Shown here piece by piece: positions 35,769 to 45,076 of a stretch of 64,000 bases of DNA (position 1 is the first letter of the stretch; each line of letters begins with the position of its first letter). The position numbers and the translations under genes were made by a program. The DNA is taken from NCBI RefSeq assembly GCF_019320115.1, contig NC_089591.1:62877798-62941797 (forward strand). The letters run 5' to 3'. Source of the DNA: Miscanthus floridulus (taxonomy: Eukaryota > Streptophyta > Magnoliopsida > Poales > Poaceae). The notes under the pieces are model-generated. The model was not told the origin of the DNA and did no database searches. It saw nothing but the letters and a program-made list of their open reading frames with translations.

Positions 35769-37257
35769 TGAAAGGTCCTTGTTTGGTTTTGGTAATTAAG
35801 TAACAACCTTAAGTGGACTAATTGTGTTTATATGAGTACACAGGTGATTAGTCCATAGGTACATGTGTGTGAACAATACATGCCATAACGGTGAAGATGG
35901 CTCGAAGATGTTATAAAGCTCACACATGTGATGATGAAGGAGCTCATTGCGCGTGAGACATGACATTGAGTCATGTGATCAAGGTGGAGAAGATTGAGAC
36001 ATGACTTGGCTTGATGGACCGGTTGCAAGCGTGAAGGGCAAGTTGGAGGCTTTAGAGTGATGGACCGCGTGACGGTGAAGCTCGAGCAAGACTTGGCACC
36101 GATGGACAAAGGGAACGGTGAAAAGCAAGTGAGGTCAAGATCGATGAACCAATAAGGTCATGTAATGATATGAAGTGAATCATATCATTTGGTCATTGGT
36201 TGGTGCATGTGTTGCATCAACGATGGAGATGGAATGGAATATGCAAGGCAAAGGCATAACCTAGGGCATTTCATTTCTTCTGTCATAGGTGTGTAGAGAA
36301 GTTGATGACCGGGTTTAGGAGCAAATTTGTTTGCATATCGGTCATCTAGCACCACTTGAGTGATCTAACCTTGTATGTGTGTTAGGATCGAGTGGCGTGG
36401 TGAATTGAGTGACTTATCCTTTGGGAAATGTTTGTGAAAAGCTAACACACGTGCACAAGTTGATGAACACTTGGTGGTGTTAGCACATTTGCAAAGGTGT
36501 TGAAAAAGGTGAAGAAATAGAGGCAAACCCAGCTAAGGGTGCTGCCCTGGGGGCACCGCCACCCCCTGTCCGATGCACCGCCACCCCTGTGGCGGTGACT
36601 AGCTGAGGAAGCCAAGAGAAGCAAGTTGTGCCAGGCACCGCCACTGGTGGTCTAGTGGCACCGCCACACCTAGGGCGGTGCCCACCTGGACTTGGCCCAT
36701 AAGGGCAGCGTGTGCGTGGTCACTGGAGTGTCCGGTGTGCACCGCCATGATGAGGGCGGTGTAGCGCCTGGTCACCGCCGCTGCTGGGGTGGTGCCACCG
36801 CCCCTTTATTCCCAAGAGCAGCCAAGTGGGGTTGGTCACCAGACAGGGCACCGCCATCCTACATCCGGTGCCACTGCCACTATGTTCGGTGCCCCTATGC
36901 TAGTCAAACTAGCTATTGGGATGATCATTGAGGGGCACCGCCACCCCTAGGGCGGTGCCACCGCCGCCATGTTCGATGCCCTCGTAGAAAAGGGATCTTT
37001 GCTCCAATGCCTCAATTTGGCTTAGGGCTATAAATAGAGGTGGAGCTCGGGCATTTGGTTGGTTGAGCACCCTTAGGACTAAGTGTCCATGCTTGGGGAG
37101 TGCTTAGGAGCCCTCTAACTCACTTGTGCTTCATAGTGATCATCCGATCGAGTGAGTGAGCGATTCTAGTGCGATTGCATCGTGAGGTTGCATCATGTGG
37201 TACTAGGTGATCGAGTTGCAAGCCGGTGGTGCTTGTTACTCTTGGAGGTTGCCACCA
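35769..37257 (+). repeat. Copia-like 3' LTR, truncated
   Basis: Aligns with 5582-6267 and then 27205-28012 of the 5' LTR without the gypsy insert, so it is the empty-site reference for that insertion. GC hairpins recur at 36657-36682 and 36934-36959, with the TATA motif at about 37029. Similarity stops at 37257, about 870 bp short of the expected end, where an inverted copy of its own upstream bases begins. Confidence 0.8.
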
Positions 37258-37266
37258 AGAGTAACA
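37234..37266. repeat. Perfect 12-bp inverted repeat at the LTR breakpoint
   Basis: TGTTACTCTTGG (37234-37245) and its exact complement CCAAGAGTAACA (37255-37266) are separated by 9 bases. The second arm is absent from the intact 5' LTR, which continues CCTCCAAGATGG instead (from about 28010), so the arm arose at the breakpoint. Confidence 0.85.
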
Positions 37267-37757
37267 TCTCCTTACTGCTTGAGAGAATGGAGGCTCCTCG
37301 GTGTGTGTTCATCGGCGGCAGCGGCCTAGGGTGAGGAGCGGAGAAAATGGCACCCACATCGAGTTCAAGGAGACGATGGGCAAATCTTGGAAGAAGGGCA
37401 GCCAGCAGTCCTCAGCTCCCACCTTGAGTTTAAGGAGCCGGTGGTCCTCGGTGATTCGGGGCACGAGGGAGCAAGCGTGGAGACGCAGGCAAGTGGGCGG
37501 GGAGGGTAGCCCGATGCTAGGTTGGAGCAGCGAGGAGGCAGTGGGAGCACGCGGGTGGCCGGTGGGGCTGCATGTGATGGCGTGGAGCTACGAGCTACGC
37601 GCAGGGTGCGACACGTTGGGGAAGGAAGAGGGTCACGAGGTAGGAAGACCTGATTCTTTTTTTGAGAAACTCATGAGCAGATAGGAAAGGTTTGTTGGGC
37701 TAGCGTCGTGGCCCATCAACGGACTGTCCGGGGCGAACAGACGCCCGCTTCATAGAA
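37262..37757 (+). mobile_element. Truncated MULE-like non-autonomous element
   Basis: Matches, in reverse complement, 43466-43935 of the longer copy at 43459-44514. It ends with the terminus GACGCCCGCTTC near 37757. The other half of the element, rich in TGTTGCA-type phrases, is missing at the junction with the LTR. No transposase. Long GC-rich frames lack recognisable domains. Confidence 0.6.
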
Positions 37758-38514
37758 TTACCAATTTACATATGCTTTACATAGAACGTGTCGGATATCC
37801 GTTCATTCATCAATGTCAGATTCTACAATTGCCCTACCCATCTAAACCTGCCTCCACTAATCACTATTGTCGTACATCCAAACATGCGTTCATAATTAGG
37901 GAGACTCATAAAGTCCTTCAAGCCATAACGCGTTTTTGTTGTAGCCAGATGTTGTTTTACTTAGCTTGGTCACTCCTTTAATCTTAGGGGATTCATGTTT
38001 GAGAAATGTGTTTTCTTTATTATGGTTTGGAGCGGCTCCAACTGTACAAAATTTCATATTCCTTTTTCCACAACTCAAAAACTCAAGAAAGTTCACAGTA
38101 ACTACTCTCTCTCTCATTTTTTCTTTTTTCTTTTACACAACAAATAGATCAACTGGATAGTTATGTAAGACAAGTAGTGATCGAATAAGTCATCACAAGA
38201 TATAGTAGTAAAATCTGAAAGCGTCAAATATCTATAGGAGTAGAATGCCACTTGGGCAAATTGCATGCCACGTTGTCAACCCAGCCCATCGCCGGCTTAT
38301 TAGCTCGTGTGATTCGATCAACAGCCAAACAAACTCAGTACACTATGAAATGAAGTTTAATTACGATATTATACGATCGATGTAAAGACTAGAGCGAGTC
38401 CACTAATCAAAGGGTGGTCAAAGAAATCCACCTGACCAAAGGAAAGCCCTAGGCCGTCAGTCTCCTACTCTTCTCGGTCCTAGCCTGTCTGATTTCTTGC
38501 CTATAAATACACTA
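37758..38514 (+). promoter_or_regulatory. Upstream region of the ERF gene
   Basis: Single-copy-looking DNA that ends in a TATA box and continues, once the hAT element is removed, straight into the ERF 5' leader at 41881. Part of it (about 37975-38110) resembles a widespread grass MITE (GGAGCGGCTCCAACTGT and a pyrimidine tract). I cannot assign specific regulatory sites. Confidence 0.5.
38502..38509 (+). promoter_or_regulatory. TATA box of the ERF gene, now separated from its transcript
   Basis: TATAAATA. A plant start site is expected roughly 25-35 bp downstream, just past the hAT insertion point at 38522/38523. The TATA box therefore faces the transposon and not the ERF leader. Confidence 0.65.
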
Positions 38515-38522
38515 CAGGGCAC

Positions 38523-39244
38523 CTTAGAAGCACGGACATGGTAGGGAAAGGGCATATCCCATATCGGATATGTATCCTATATGGATACGCCTAGGATACG
38601 GCCTAGATACGTATCCACGGCGTATCCGCGTATCTCAGCTTAGTTGGGCCAGAAACAGACGATCGAAAATGTTTTGGCCCAGTCAGATACGGCCCAGCCG
38701 GCCCAATAGGTTAATACCCTGTCTCCCAGTCTCTTGCCCTGCTCCCGTCTCCTAGTCTCTCCCACGCATAGCCACCTCTACCTCCGCCTCACGCAGCCAC
38801 CTCCGCCTCCGCCTCGCGTAGGTCCGCCTCCCACCGGCCGCCAGTCCGCCTCCGCCCTCACCGCCAGCCCGTGCAGCTCGCCCCCGCAGAGGTCATCCCC
38901 TTCCGCCACGCACGACAGAGGCCGTCGGGGCTTCGATCCTGGGGCCGCTAATGCCCGCATGTCACCGTAGACCCGCAAGGCCTCGTCGACGCTCCAGGAC
39001 GAGTATGCCCCGACGAGCGCATTCCAGGAGAAGACGGTCCGGGCGGACGACCAGCCTCCGCCCTCGCCTCAGCCCTCACCCTCGCCGGCGACAAGGAGCC
39101 CCCTACTTAGGTGAGTTCCTCTCCCTCCCCAATCCAATTTAGAGCTAAGCTAGTGCGCCCAGCCCCATTAGGCTAAAGGCCATTACCCCCTTCCTAATTA
39201 CTAATTAGAGCCTTTTTTATTTTGTCCAATGTTCATTGTCTAGT
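38523..39244 (+). other. 5' leader of the hAT transposase gene
   Basis: Contains the subterminal repeats, a Pro/Arg-rich GC-rich stretch (38760-39100) and a likely 5'-UTR intron at 39111-39243 (GTGAGT..TGTCTAG), which ends one base before TATGGC. I see no coding need for the GC-rich part. Confidence 0.55.
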
Positions 39245-41574
39245 ATGGCATCTCCAAATTTGAGTAGTGTAGCTAGTGCTAGTGCTAGTGCTAGTGCTAG
39301 TGCTAGTGTTACTACTAGTGGTAGTGTGGGATCTGGGTCCCGAGAAACAACTGATATCAAGGCACCGCTGTGGGATCATGTCACCATTCTAGAGAGGCCT
39401 AAAGCTGGTGGAGGAAATGCTCTTTGGAGATGCAACTATTGTCCATTGGAAAAAAGCAACAGCTACACTAGAGTTGAAGCTCATTTGTTGTAGAAATCAG
39501 GGAAGGGGATTATCAAATGTCCGAAGGTTTCATATGAAATGCTGAGTGAGATGAGGAGGGAAGTGGAAAGGTGCAAGGAGCTGGTGGAAAGAGCAAAGAC
39601 ACGCACTGTTGCTTTGCCTGTAGCTCCTTCTTCAGGCAATTACAACAAGAAGAACAAGAGGGGACCTGCTTCTATATTGGAAAAATCTTGGGCATTGCAA
39701 GACCGCAAGCACTTAGATGCTTTAATTGTTAGAGCAATGTATTCTAGAGGGGTATCTTTCAACTTTCTGAGAAACCCATATTTTAGAGAAGCTTTTGCAT
39801 TTGCTTGCAGCCACAATTTGCAAGGTTACACAATCCCTGGGTATAACAGGGCTAGGGAATCACTCCTGAAGCAAGAAAGAAGGCACATAAAGCATCTATT
39901 GGAGAGTACAAAGAGCACATGGCTAGAGAAAGGGGTCACAATCTACAGTGATGGTTGGTTAGATCCTCAGAGGAGGCCAATCATCAACTTCATTGTTGTT
40001 TCTGAGAAAGCTCCAATGTTTTTGAGGGCTGACAACTATGAAGGAGAATACAAGTCAAAAGAATATATTGCTGAGAAGTTGAGGGCTATTATTGATGAAG
40101 TAGGGCGACAAAATGTGGTACAAATCATCACAGATAATGCTGCAAACTGCAAAAGTGCGGGTCTTTTAATTGAAGCTAAATATGATCACATATTTTGGAC
40201 ACCTTGTGTAGTGCATACTCTCAACCTTGCTATGAAAAATATATGTGAACCCAAACTGCCAAGGACACCTACTGATGAGGATATGCATGTTTGGGGACAA
40301 CTAGAATTTATACACAATGTTAAAGTTGAGGCTACTATGATCAAGAATTTCATAATGAATCATGGCATGCGTCTTTCCATGTTCAATGAGTTCAGCCATT
40401 TGAAGTTGCTTTCTATTGCTGAAACAAGATTTGCATCGGTTGTGTGTATGCTAAAACGGTTTGTTGAGGTAAAAGCAGCTCTCCAACACATGGTAATTAG
40501 TGACAAATGGAGCATCTACAAAGAGGATGCTTCAACTGCCCAATATGTAAAGGAAAAAATACTAAGTGATATCTGGTGGGGCAATGTAGATTACATTCTT
40601 AGGATCACTACTCCTATCTATGATATGATACGCTTTGCGGACACCGACACCTTGTGTCTTCACTTAATTATGAGATGTGGGATTCAATGATTGAGAAAGT
40701 GAAGAAAGAGATATATCTGTATGAAGGGAAGGAACCAAATGAGGAGTCGGACCTCTACTCTGTTATTCATGATATATTGATTGCTAGGTGGACAAAAGGC
40801 AATAATCCACTGCATTGTTTGGCTCATTCACTCAATCCAAGGTAACACTATACACTATACAGTTCAGAATTCAGATTCTTTGCTCTTTATTTTTTCAGTT
40901 GCTCATGTTCTAAATTGTAATGCTAAATTGCCAAATGTAGATTTTTACAGCAACAAGTGGCTTGAAGAAGGTGTTGGCCGACTACCCCCCCCCCCCCCCC
41001 ACCACAAGGATAAGGAGGTATCACAAATGAGGATGACTTGCTTCAAGAAGTTCTTTCGCATACCGCAAGAGTTGGCTCAAGTAAAGGAAGAATACTCAAG
41101 GTTTTCTAGTTGTTCAGAAGAATTCAATTATCCTGATTCTATACATGATAGATGGGTTGTTTCCCCAATGACTTGGTGGACAAATCATGGACAATCTGTC
41201 CCTCTATTGATGAGTTTGGTCATAAAATTGCTGAGCCAACCAGCCTCCTCTTCTTGCTGTGAAAGAAATTGGAGCACATATAGCTTCATCCATAGTGTCA
41301 AGAGAGATGCCTTAACTCCTGAGCGGGCTGAAGATTTGGTCTTTGTGCACTCAAATCTGAGGCATTTGTCAAGAAGAACTGATGTATACAAGACAGGAGA
41401 GACAAGGATGTAGGATGTTGGAGGAGATTCTTTTGATTCCCTTAGTGGTGTAGGTCTTCTGGAAGTTGCTGACCTCTCCATTGATGAGCCGGAGTTGCAG
41501 GCTGTATCATTTGGATTGGGTGATCTTGAGGTTCAAAGTGTGGAGGAGAATGAGGAAACCGAGGAAGAAGCTTG
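39245..41574 (+). pseudogene. hAT transposase (BED finger, DUF659, hAT dimerisation domain), broken
   Basis: The start is the ATG at 39245 after the leader intron. A Ser/Ala repeat comes first, from an AGTGCT hexamer. A BED zinc finger (39354-39520) has CNYC, His and a distal Cys, but is cut by TAG at 39491. The central domain of DUF659 type (about 39930-40250) includes GVTIYSDGW and ITDNAANCKSAG. A frameshift near 40655-40675 separates IMRCGIQ from the continuing frame at 40667. A likely intron is 40842-40940. The C-terminal dimerisation domain (41165-41370) includes SSSCCERNWSTYSFIHS. TAG at 41411-41413 replaces a probable Trp, with tail coding to 41574. A run of 16 C lies in the second exon (40985-41000). 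The product would act in the nucleus on the element ends; this copy is disabled. Confidence 0.85.
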
Positions 41575-41880
41575 ATGTTGATGTTGCTATCCTATCCTAC
41601 TATAGTACTATATTACTAGTTGCTACAAGTGTAATAGATTTTTTATTAATTTTTTATATTAGAACCTGCTATCATGTTATTCTGAGTGTAATAGACCTTA
41701 AATGTCTCTATGTTGAACTGAACATCTATTTTGCAATTTAATATGCATTGTTATCTATTTATTAAAAAAATAGTAAAACTTATCCGCGTATCGGGTTTCT
41801 TAGAAAATTATCATATCTGCGTATCCGTATCCTTCCAATACCGATACGCATATCCGTATACGTGCAACTTAGCAGGGCAC

Positions 41881-42056
41881 CGCCCCGTAGGCCGTAGCCT
41901 TGTCCACGGAGCATCAGCTACTCGACGCACACACAAAAACAGATAGGCACGGGACAACGTCTGCCGCTAAGAGTTCTTGTGTTCTTGTGCGGTTGTGCCA
42001 TCCTCTCCTCCGCTACCGCTACTTACAGTTGTGTACAGCTTCATCGAGAGCCGAAC
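41881..42056 (+). other. 5' leader of the ERF gene
   Basis: Sequence between the right hAT TSD and the ERF start codon, with no ATG between 41881 and 42057. With the transposon removed, it would begin about 13 bp downstream of the TATA box, so the transcript probably started within its first bases. Confidence 0.55.
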
Positions 42057-42973
42057 ATGAACATGGACTTCACCGGAGACGCCGATGGCTTCGCCCTCGA
42101 CTTTATCCGCGACCTCATGCTTGGCGGCGACGGCAGCGTCGCCGTGGGCAGCCCTGTCGTAGTTTCCGACGACGTCACCTTCCCCGTCTTGCAACCTCAA
42201 CCGGAGTTCCAGCCCATGTCGTTGTTACCGCAGCAGCAGCATCAAGGCTACACAGACCTGACGACGCTCGAGCACGAGTGCGTGGGAGCTGCTCCAACCG
42301 CCGCTGCTGTCGTTGGCGAGGCTGCGTTCCGGGCGCAGGAGCCGGCGGCACCACCGGTGATGATAGAGTTCGGGAGCGAGCCGTCGTCGCCCGTGGCCAC
42401 CATGAGGCAGCCGCTCACCATCTCCGTGCCCCCGAGCTCGTACGCCTGGGCGTCGTCGGCCGGCGCGCCGGCCGCGGCCGTTGAGGAGGACTTTCGCAAG
42501 TACCGCGGCGTCCGGCAGCGGCCCTGGGGCAAGTACGCGGCGGAGATCCGCGACCCGAAGCGGCGTGGCTCGCGCGTGTGGCTCGGCACGTACGACACCC
42601 CGTGGAGGTCGCGCGCGCCTACGACCGCGCCGCGTTCCGCTTGCGCGGCGCCAAGGCCATCCTCAACTTCCCCAACGAGGTCGGCACCCGCGGCGCTGAC
42701 CTCTGGGCCCCTCCGGCGACGGCGAACAAACGGAAGCGGCAGCAGATGGAGGGTGAGGACGACCCCGACGTCGAGGTAGTCGCGGTGGTGAACAAGGCGG
42801 TGAAGATCGAGGCGCCGCCGCCGTCGTCGACCCAGGTGTCCTCCACCTCGCCGTCATCCGTGTCTACACGCGAGACCACCGCCTCATCGACGGTGACGTT
42901 GGCTACGACAGGAACGGGTGGAGGTGCTGAGTGGCTCCCCGTGACACCGTCGAGCGGGAGCTCGGAGCAGTAG
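42057..42973 (+). pseudogene. AP2/ERF transcription factor (ERF subfamily), one-base frameshift in the AP2 domain
   Basis: First ATG at 42057, intronless. Features in order are an acidic-hydrophobic N-terminus ([10 protein letters not shown]), Gln- and Ala-rich stretches, and the AP2 domain from about residue 148 with [18 protein letters not shown] and RVWLGTYD. Ala14 and Asp19 of the domain mark the ERF rather than DREB subfamily, which binds GCC boxes. After C-run 42598-42601 the frame moves by one. The rest of the domain ([20 protein letters not shown]), a basic KRKR stretch and a Ser/Thr-rich tail ending at TAG 42971 are in the other frame. Adding one base makes the span 306 codons, so a single deletion explains it. 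As written, translation ends at 42779 with an aberrant tail. Group IX-like by overall look only. It was a nuclear regulator, probably stress or ethylene related (family knowledge). Confidence 0.85.
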
Positions 42974-43442
42974 TGGGAGGCGTTGCTCCGAGGTCTGCCG
43001 CCGCTCTCACCGCTGTCACCGCACCCAGCCTTGGGGTTTCCGCTGCTCAGCGTAAGCTAAACGCCTAAACGGCATGTGCGTGCGGGTGTTCTCGAAATTG
43101 TAAATTCGCAAGGGGCTGGACCACCAAGTTTATAAGCAGAGATCACCACCTACAGTAGAGAGTAGAGTAGTAGACATAAGTTGTACAAATAGTTCACTCT
43201 TAACAGGGGGGCCTGAGGGTTTCTGAATTCATGGATACATGAAATGCGATTTGGTTTGTTTATTAAAAGTGGTTCATATATGCCGGATAATTCGACATTT
43301 GTAGGTAGAAGGTTTTTCAAAACAAATATATATTTCAATAATGGACTACTATAAAAGTTCTCGTCTATTTGCAAATTTACAAAAGTATAGAAATCTGTCA
43401 CCCAACTATAGTGGGTGATGGGGTTCAACCTCCACAACAACT
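42974..43442. other. 3' flank of the ERF gene
   Basis: Probable 3' UTR to roughly 43140, then AT-rich spacer. No further gene is visible and no unambiguous polyadenylation signal. Confidence 0.4.
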
Positions 43443-43458
43443 TTCAAACAGCGGTAAT

Positions 43459-44514
43459 GCTAGGAAGCGGGCGTCAATCCACCCCGGGCGCTTCGTTGGT
43501 GGGCCACGATGCTAGCATAACTGTCCCTTCCTATTTGCTCGGGAGTTTCTAAAACAAAAGGTCTTCCTGCCTCACGGCAATCTTCCTTCCCCACCATGTC
43601 GCACCCGACGCGTAGCTCACGCTACGCTATCGCCCACAGCTCCGCCGTCCACCATCGTCACCCCCCCCCCTCGATGCTTTGACCCGACATCGCGCCACCC
43701 TCCCCACCCACCTGCAGTGCCGCCCGCGCTTGCTCTCCCGCACTCCGGACCACCGAGGACCGCCGACTCCTTGAACTCTCGAGGTGGGAGCCGAGGATTG
43801 CCGGCTGCCCTTCCTCCAAGATCCATCTATCGCCTCCTTGAACTCGATGTGGGCGTCATCTTCTCCGCTCCACGACCCGGGCCGCTGCCTCAGTAAACTC
43901 CATACGTCGACGAGCCTCCATTCTCCCTAGCAGTAAAGAGATGTTGTGCTAAAGTGCATGTTGCAAACGTGTGTTGCACATGTTTCAGAGGTATGTTGCA
44001 AATATTTCATACGGATGTTTAAAAGTGGATCGAGATATTGCATATGTTGCAATGGTTGTATACGCATGTTGCAAGCTTCTGTTCCCAATGCTTCATCTGT
44101 TTTTTTCAGACATATATTGCAAGTGCGTTTATTTGGATGCTGCGTATGTTTCACACATATGTTGCAGGTGTTTTTATCTAGATGTTGCATATTTTTTACA
44201 ACGGTTTTCAAGTGTTTTTATAAGTGTTATGCATATTTCAATTGTTTTATCTGCCTTCAAACATATGTTACAAGTGTTGCATCTGGATGTTTCAAAAATA
44301 GATCGGGTGTTGCATCTCCCTCCTCGCTTTCTACTACCATTCATTGGTGTCTCCACCTCCTCCCGACGCCGGCTGGCATCCGCCGCCGCCTCCCCCTCTT
44401 CTCGATGCTGGTGACGTCCCGAGGCAGTGCTGGCCTGCGTGGGCGAATGAAACGGCGCTAGAAACGGCCGCAGGCACGGGTGATGCCCTATCCGTCCGGG
44501 CGCTAGCAAGCCTG
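43459..44514. mobile_element. MULE-like non-autonomous element
   Basis: Flanked by imperfect 16-bp direct repeats TTCAAACAGCGGTAAT (43443-43458) and TTCAAACAGTCGTAAT (44515-44530), two mismatches. The ends begin GCTAGGAAGCGGGCG and, in reverse complement, CAGGCTTGCTAGCGCCCGG, a weak inverted repeat. The left half is GC-rich and matches the fragment at 37262-37757 in inverse orientation. The right half has phrases such as TGTTGCA and TGTTTCA repeated about every 20-25 bp (43950-44300). No transposase. The superfamily is an inference; a Mutator-like TSD would be 9 bp. Confidence 0.55.
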
Positions 44515-44579
44515 TTCAAACAGTCGTAATAATTATGTCAAAATTTGTCTCATAGTAGACTTCTCGAAAAAGTTAAATA

Positions 44580-45076
44580 CACCAGCGGCCCTCAAACTTG
44601 TAAGTGTATGTCACATAGATCCACGAACTTTAAAAATACATTTCTGGATCTCTAAACTTGTTAAGTCATACACCGTTGGTCTATGTCAGCCATTTGGGCA
44701 TTTCTGCTGATGGCATGCCAGCGTGGCATGTATATATTTTTTACTTTTAACCTCTCATGTTTATTTTTACCCTTTAAGAATAGACCCTCTCTTCTCCTTC
44801 CTCTCCTACCTGCTCCTTCCTTCGTTGCTACTGCAGAAGGTCACGTGGTTCCTCGAGTTGCATTGTTGCCACCAATGCTCTATTTTCAAGCAGAAAATAC
44901 ATTTAAAGGGCTAAATGTAAAAATACATGGCACGCTAGCATACCATATCAGCAAGAAATGCTCACGTGGCTGGTATGGACCTGCGGTGCACCACTTAACA
45001 AGTTTAGGGACCCAAAAATGTATTTTCAAACTTCGTAAACGTATGTGACACACCCTTACAAGTTCGATGCTAGTGT
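44580..45076. mobile_element. Foldback-type MITE with terminal inverted repeats of about 75 bp
   Basis: The first 75 bases (ACTTGTAAGTGTATGTCACA .. ATACATTTCTGGATC .. CTAAACTTGTTAAGT) recur as reverse complement at 45000-45076. The interior contains a T-rich and pyrimidine-rich stretch without domains. I cannot identify an exact TSD. Confidence 0.65.

Larger units (their letters stand above)
5582..37257 (+). mobile_element. Gag-only Ty1/copia-like LTR element, host of the nest
   Basis: The 5' LTR (5582-6267 plus 27205-28877, about 2.36 kb once inserts are removed) begins TGAAAG and ends CTACA. It is followed two bases later by the initiator-Met primer-binding site TGGTATCAGAGC (28880-28891). 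A gag-like gene follows, then a long non-coding interior, a polypurine tract (about 35755-35768) and a 3' LTR from 35769. No protease, integrase or reverse transcriptase is present, so this is a non-autonomous or LARD-like derivative that would need enzymes supplied by a relative. The 3' LTR stops about 870 bp early. Inserts: a gypsy element at 6268-27199 and a solo LTR at 32170-33805. Confidence 0.8.
38523..41872 (+). mobile_element. hAT transposon with 8-bp TSD, inserted in the ERF promoter
   Basis: 3350 bp flanked by CAGGGCAC at 38515-38522 and 41873-41880. Termini are imperfect inverted repeats CTTAGAAGCACG / CTAAGTTGCACG. Subterminal regions are packed with GGATACG/CGTATCC-type repeats (38560-38635 and 41780-41862), as expected for transposase binding. 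It carries one transposase gene on the same strand as the ERF gene. The 8-bp TSD, BED finger and hAT C-terminal domain agree on the superfamily. Confidence 0.9.

Noticed and set aside
41979..42056. Upstream extension of the ERF reading frame
   Set aside because: The frame is open but there is no ATG before 42057; the conserved-looking protein starts at MNMDF.
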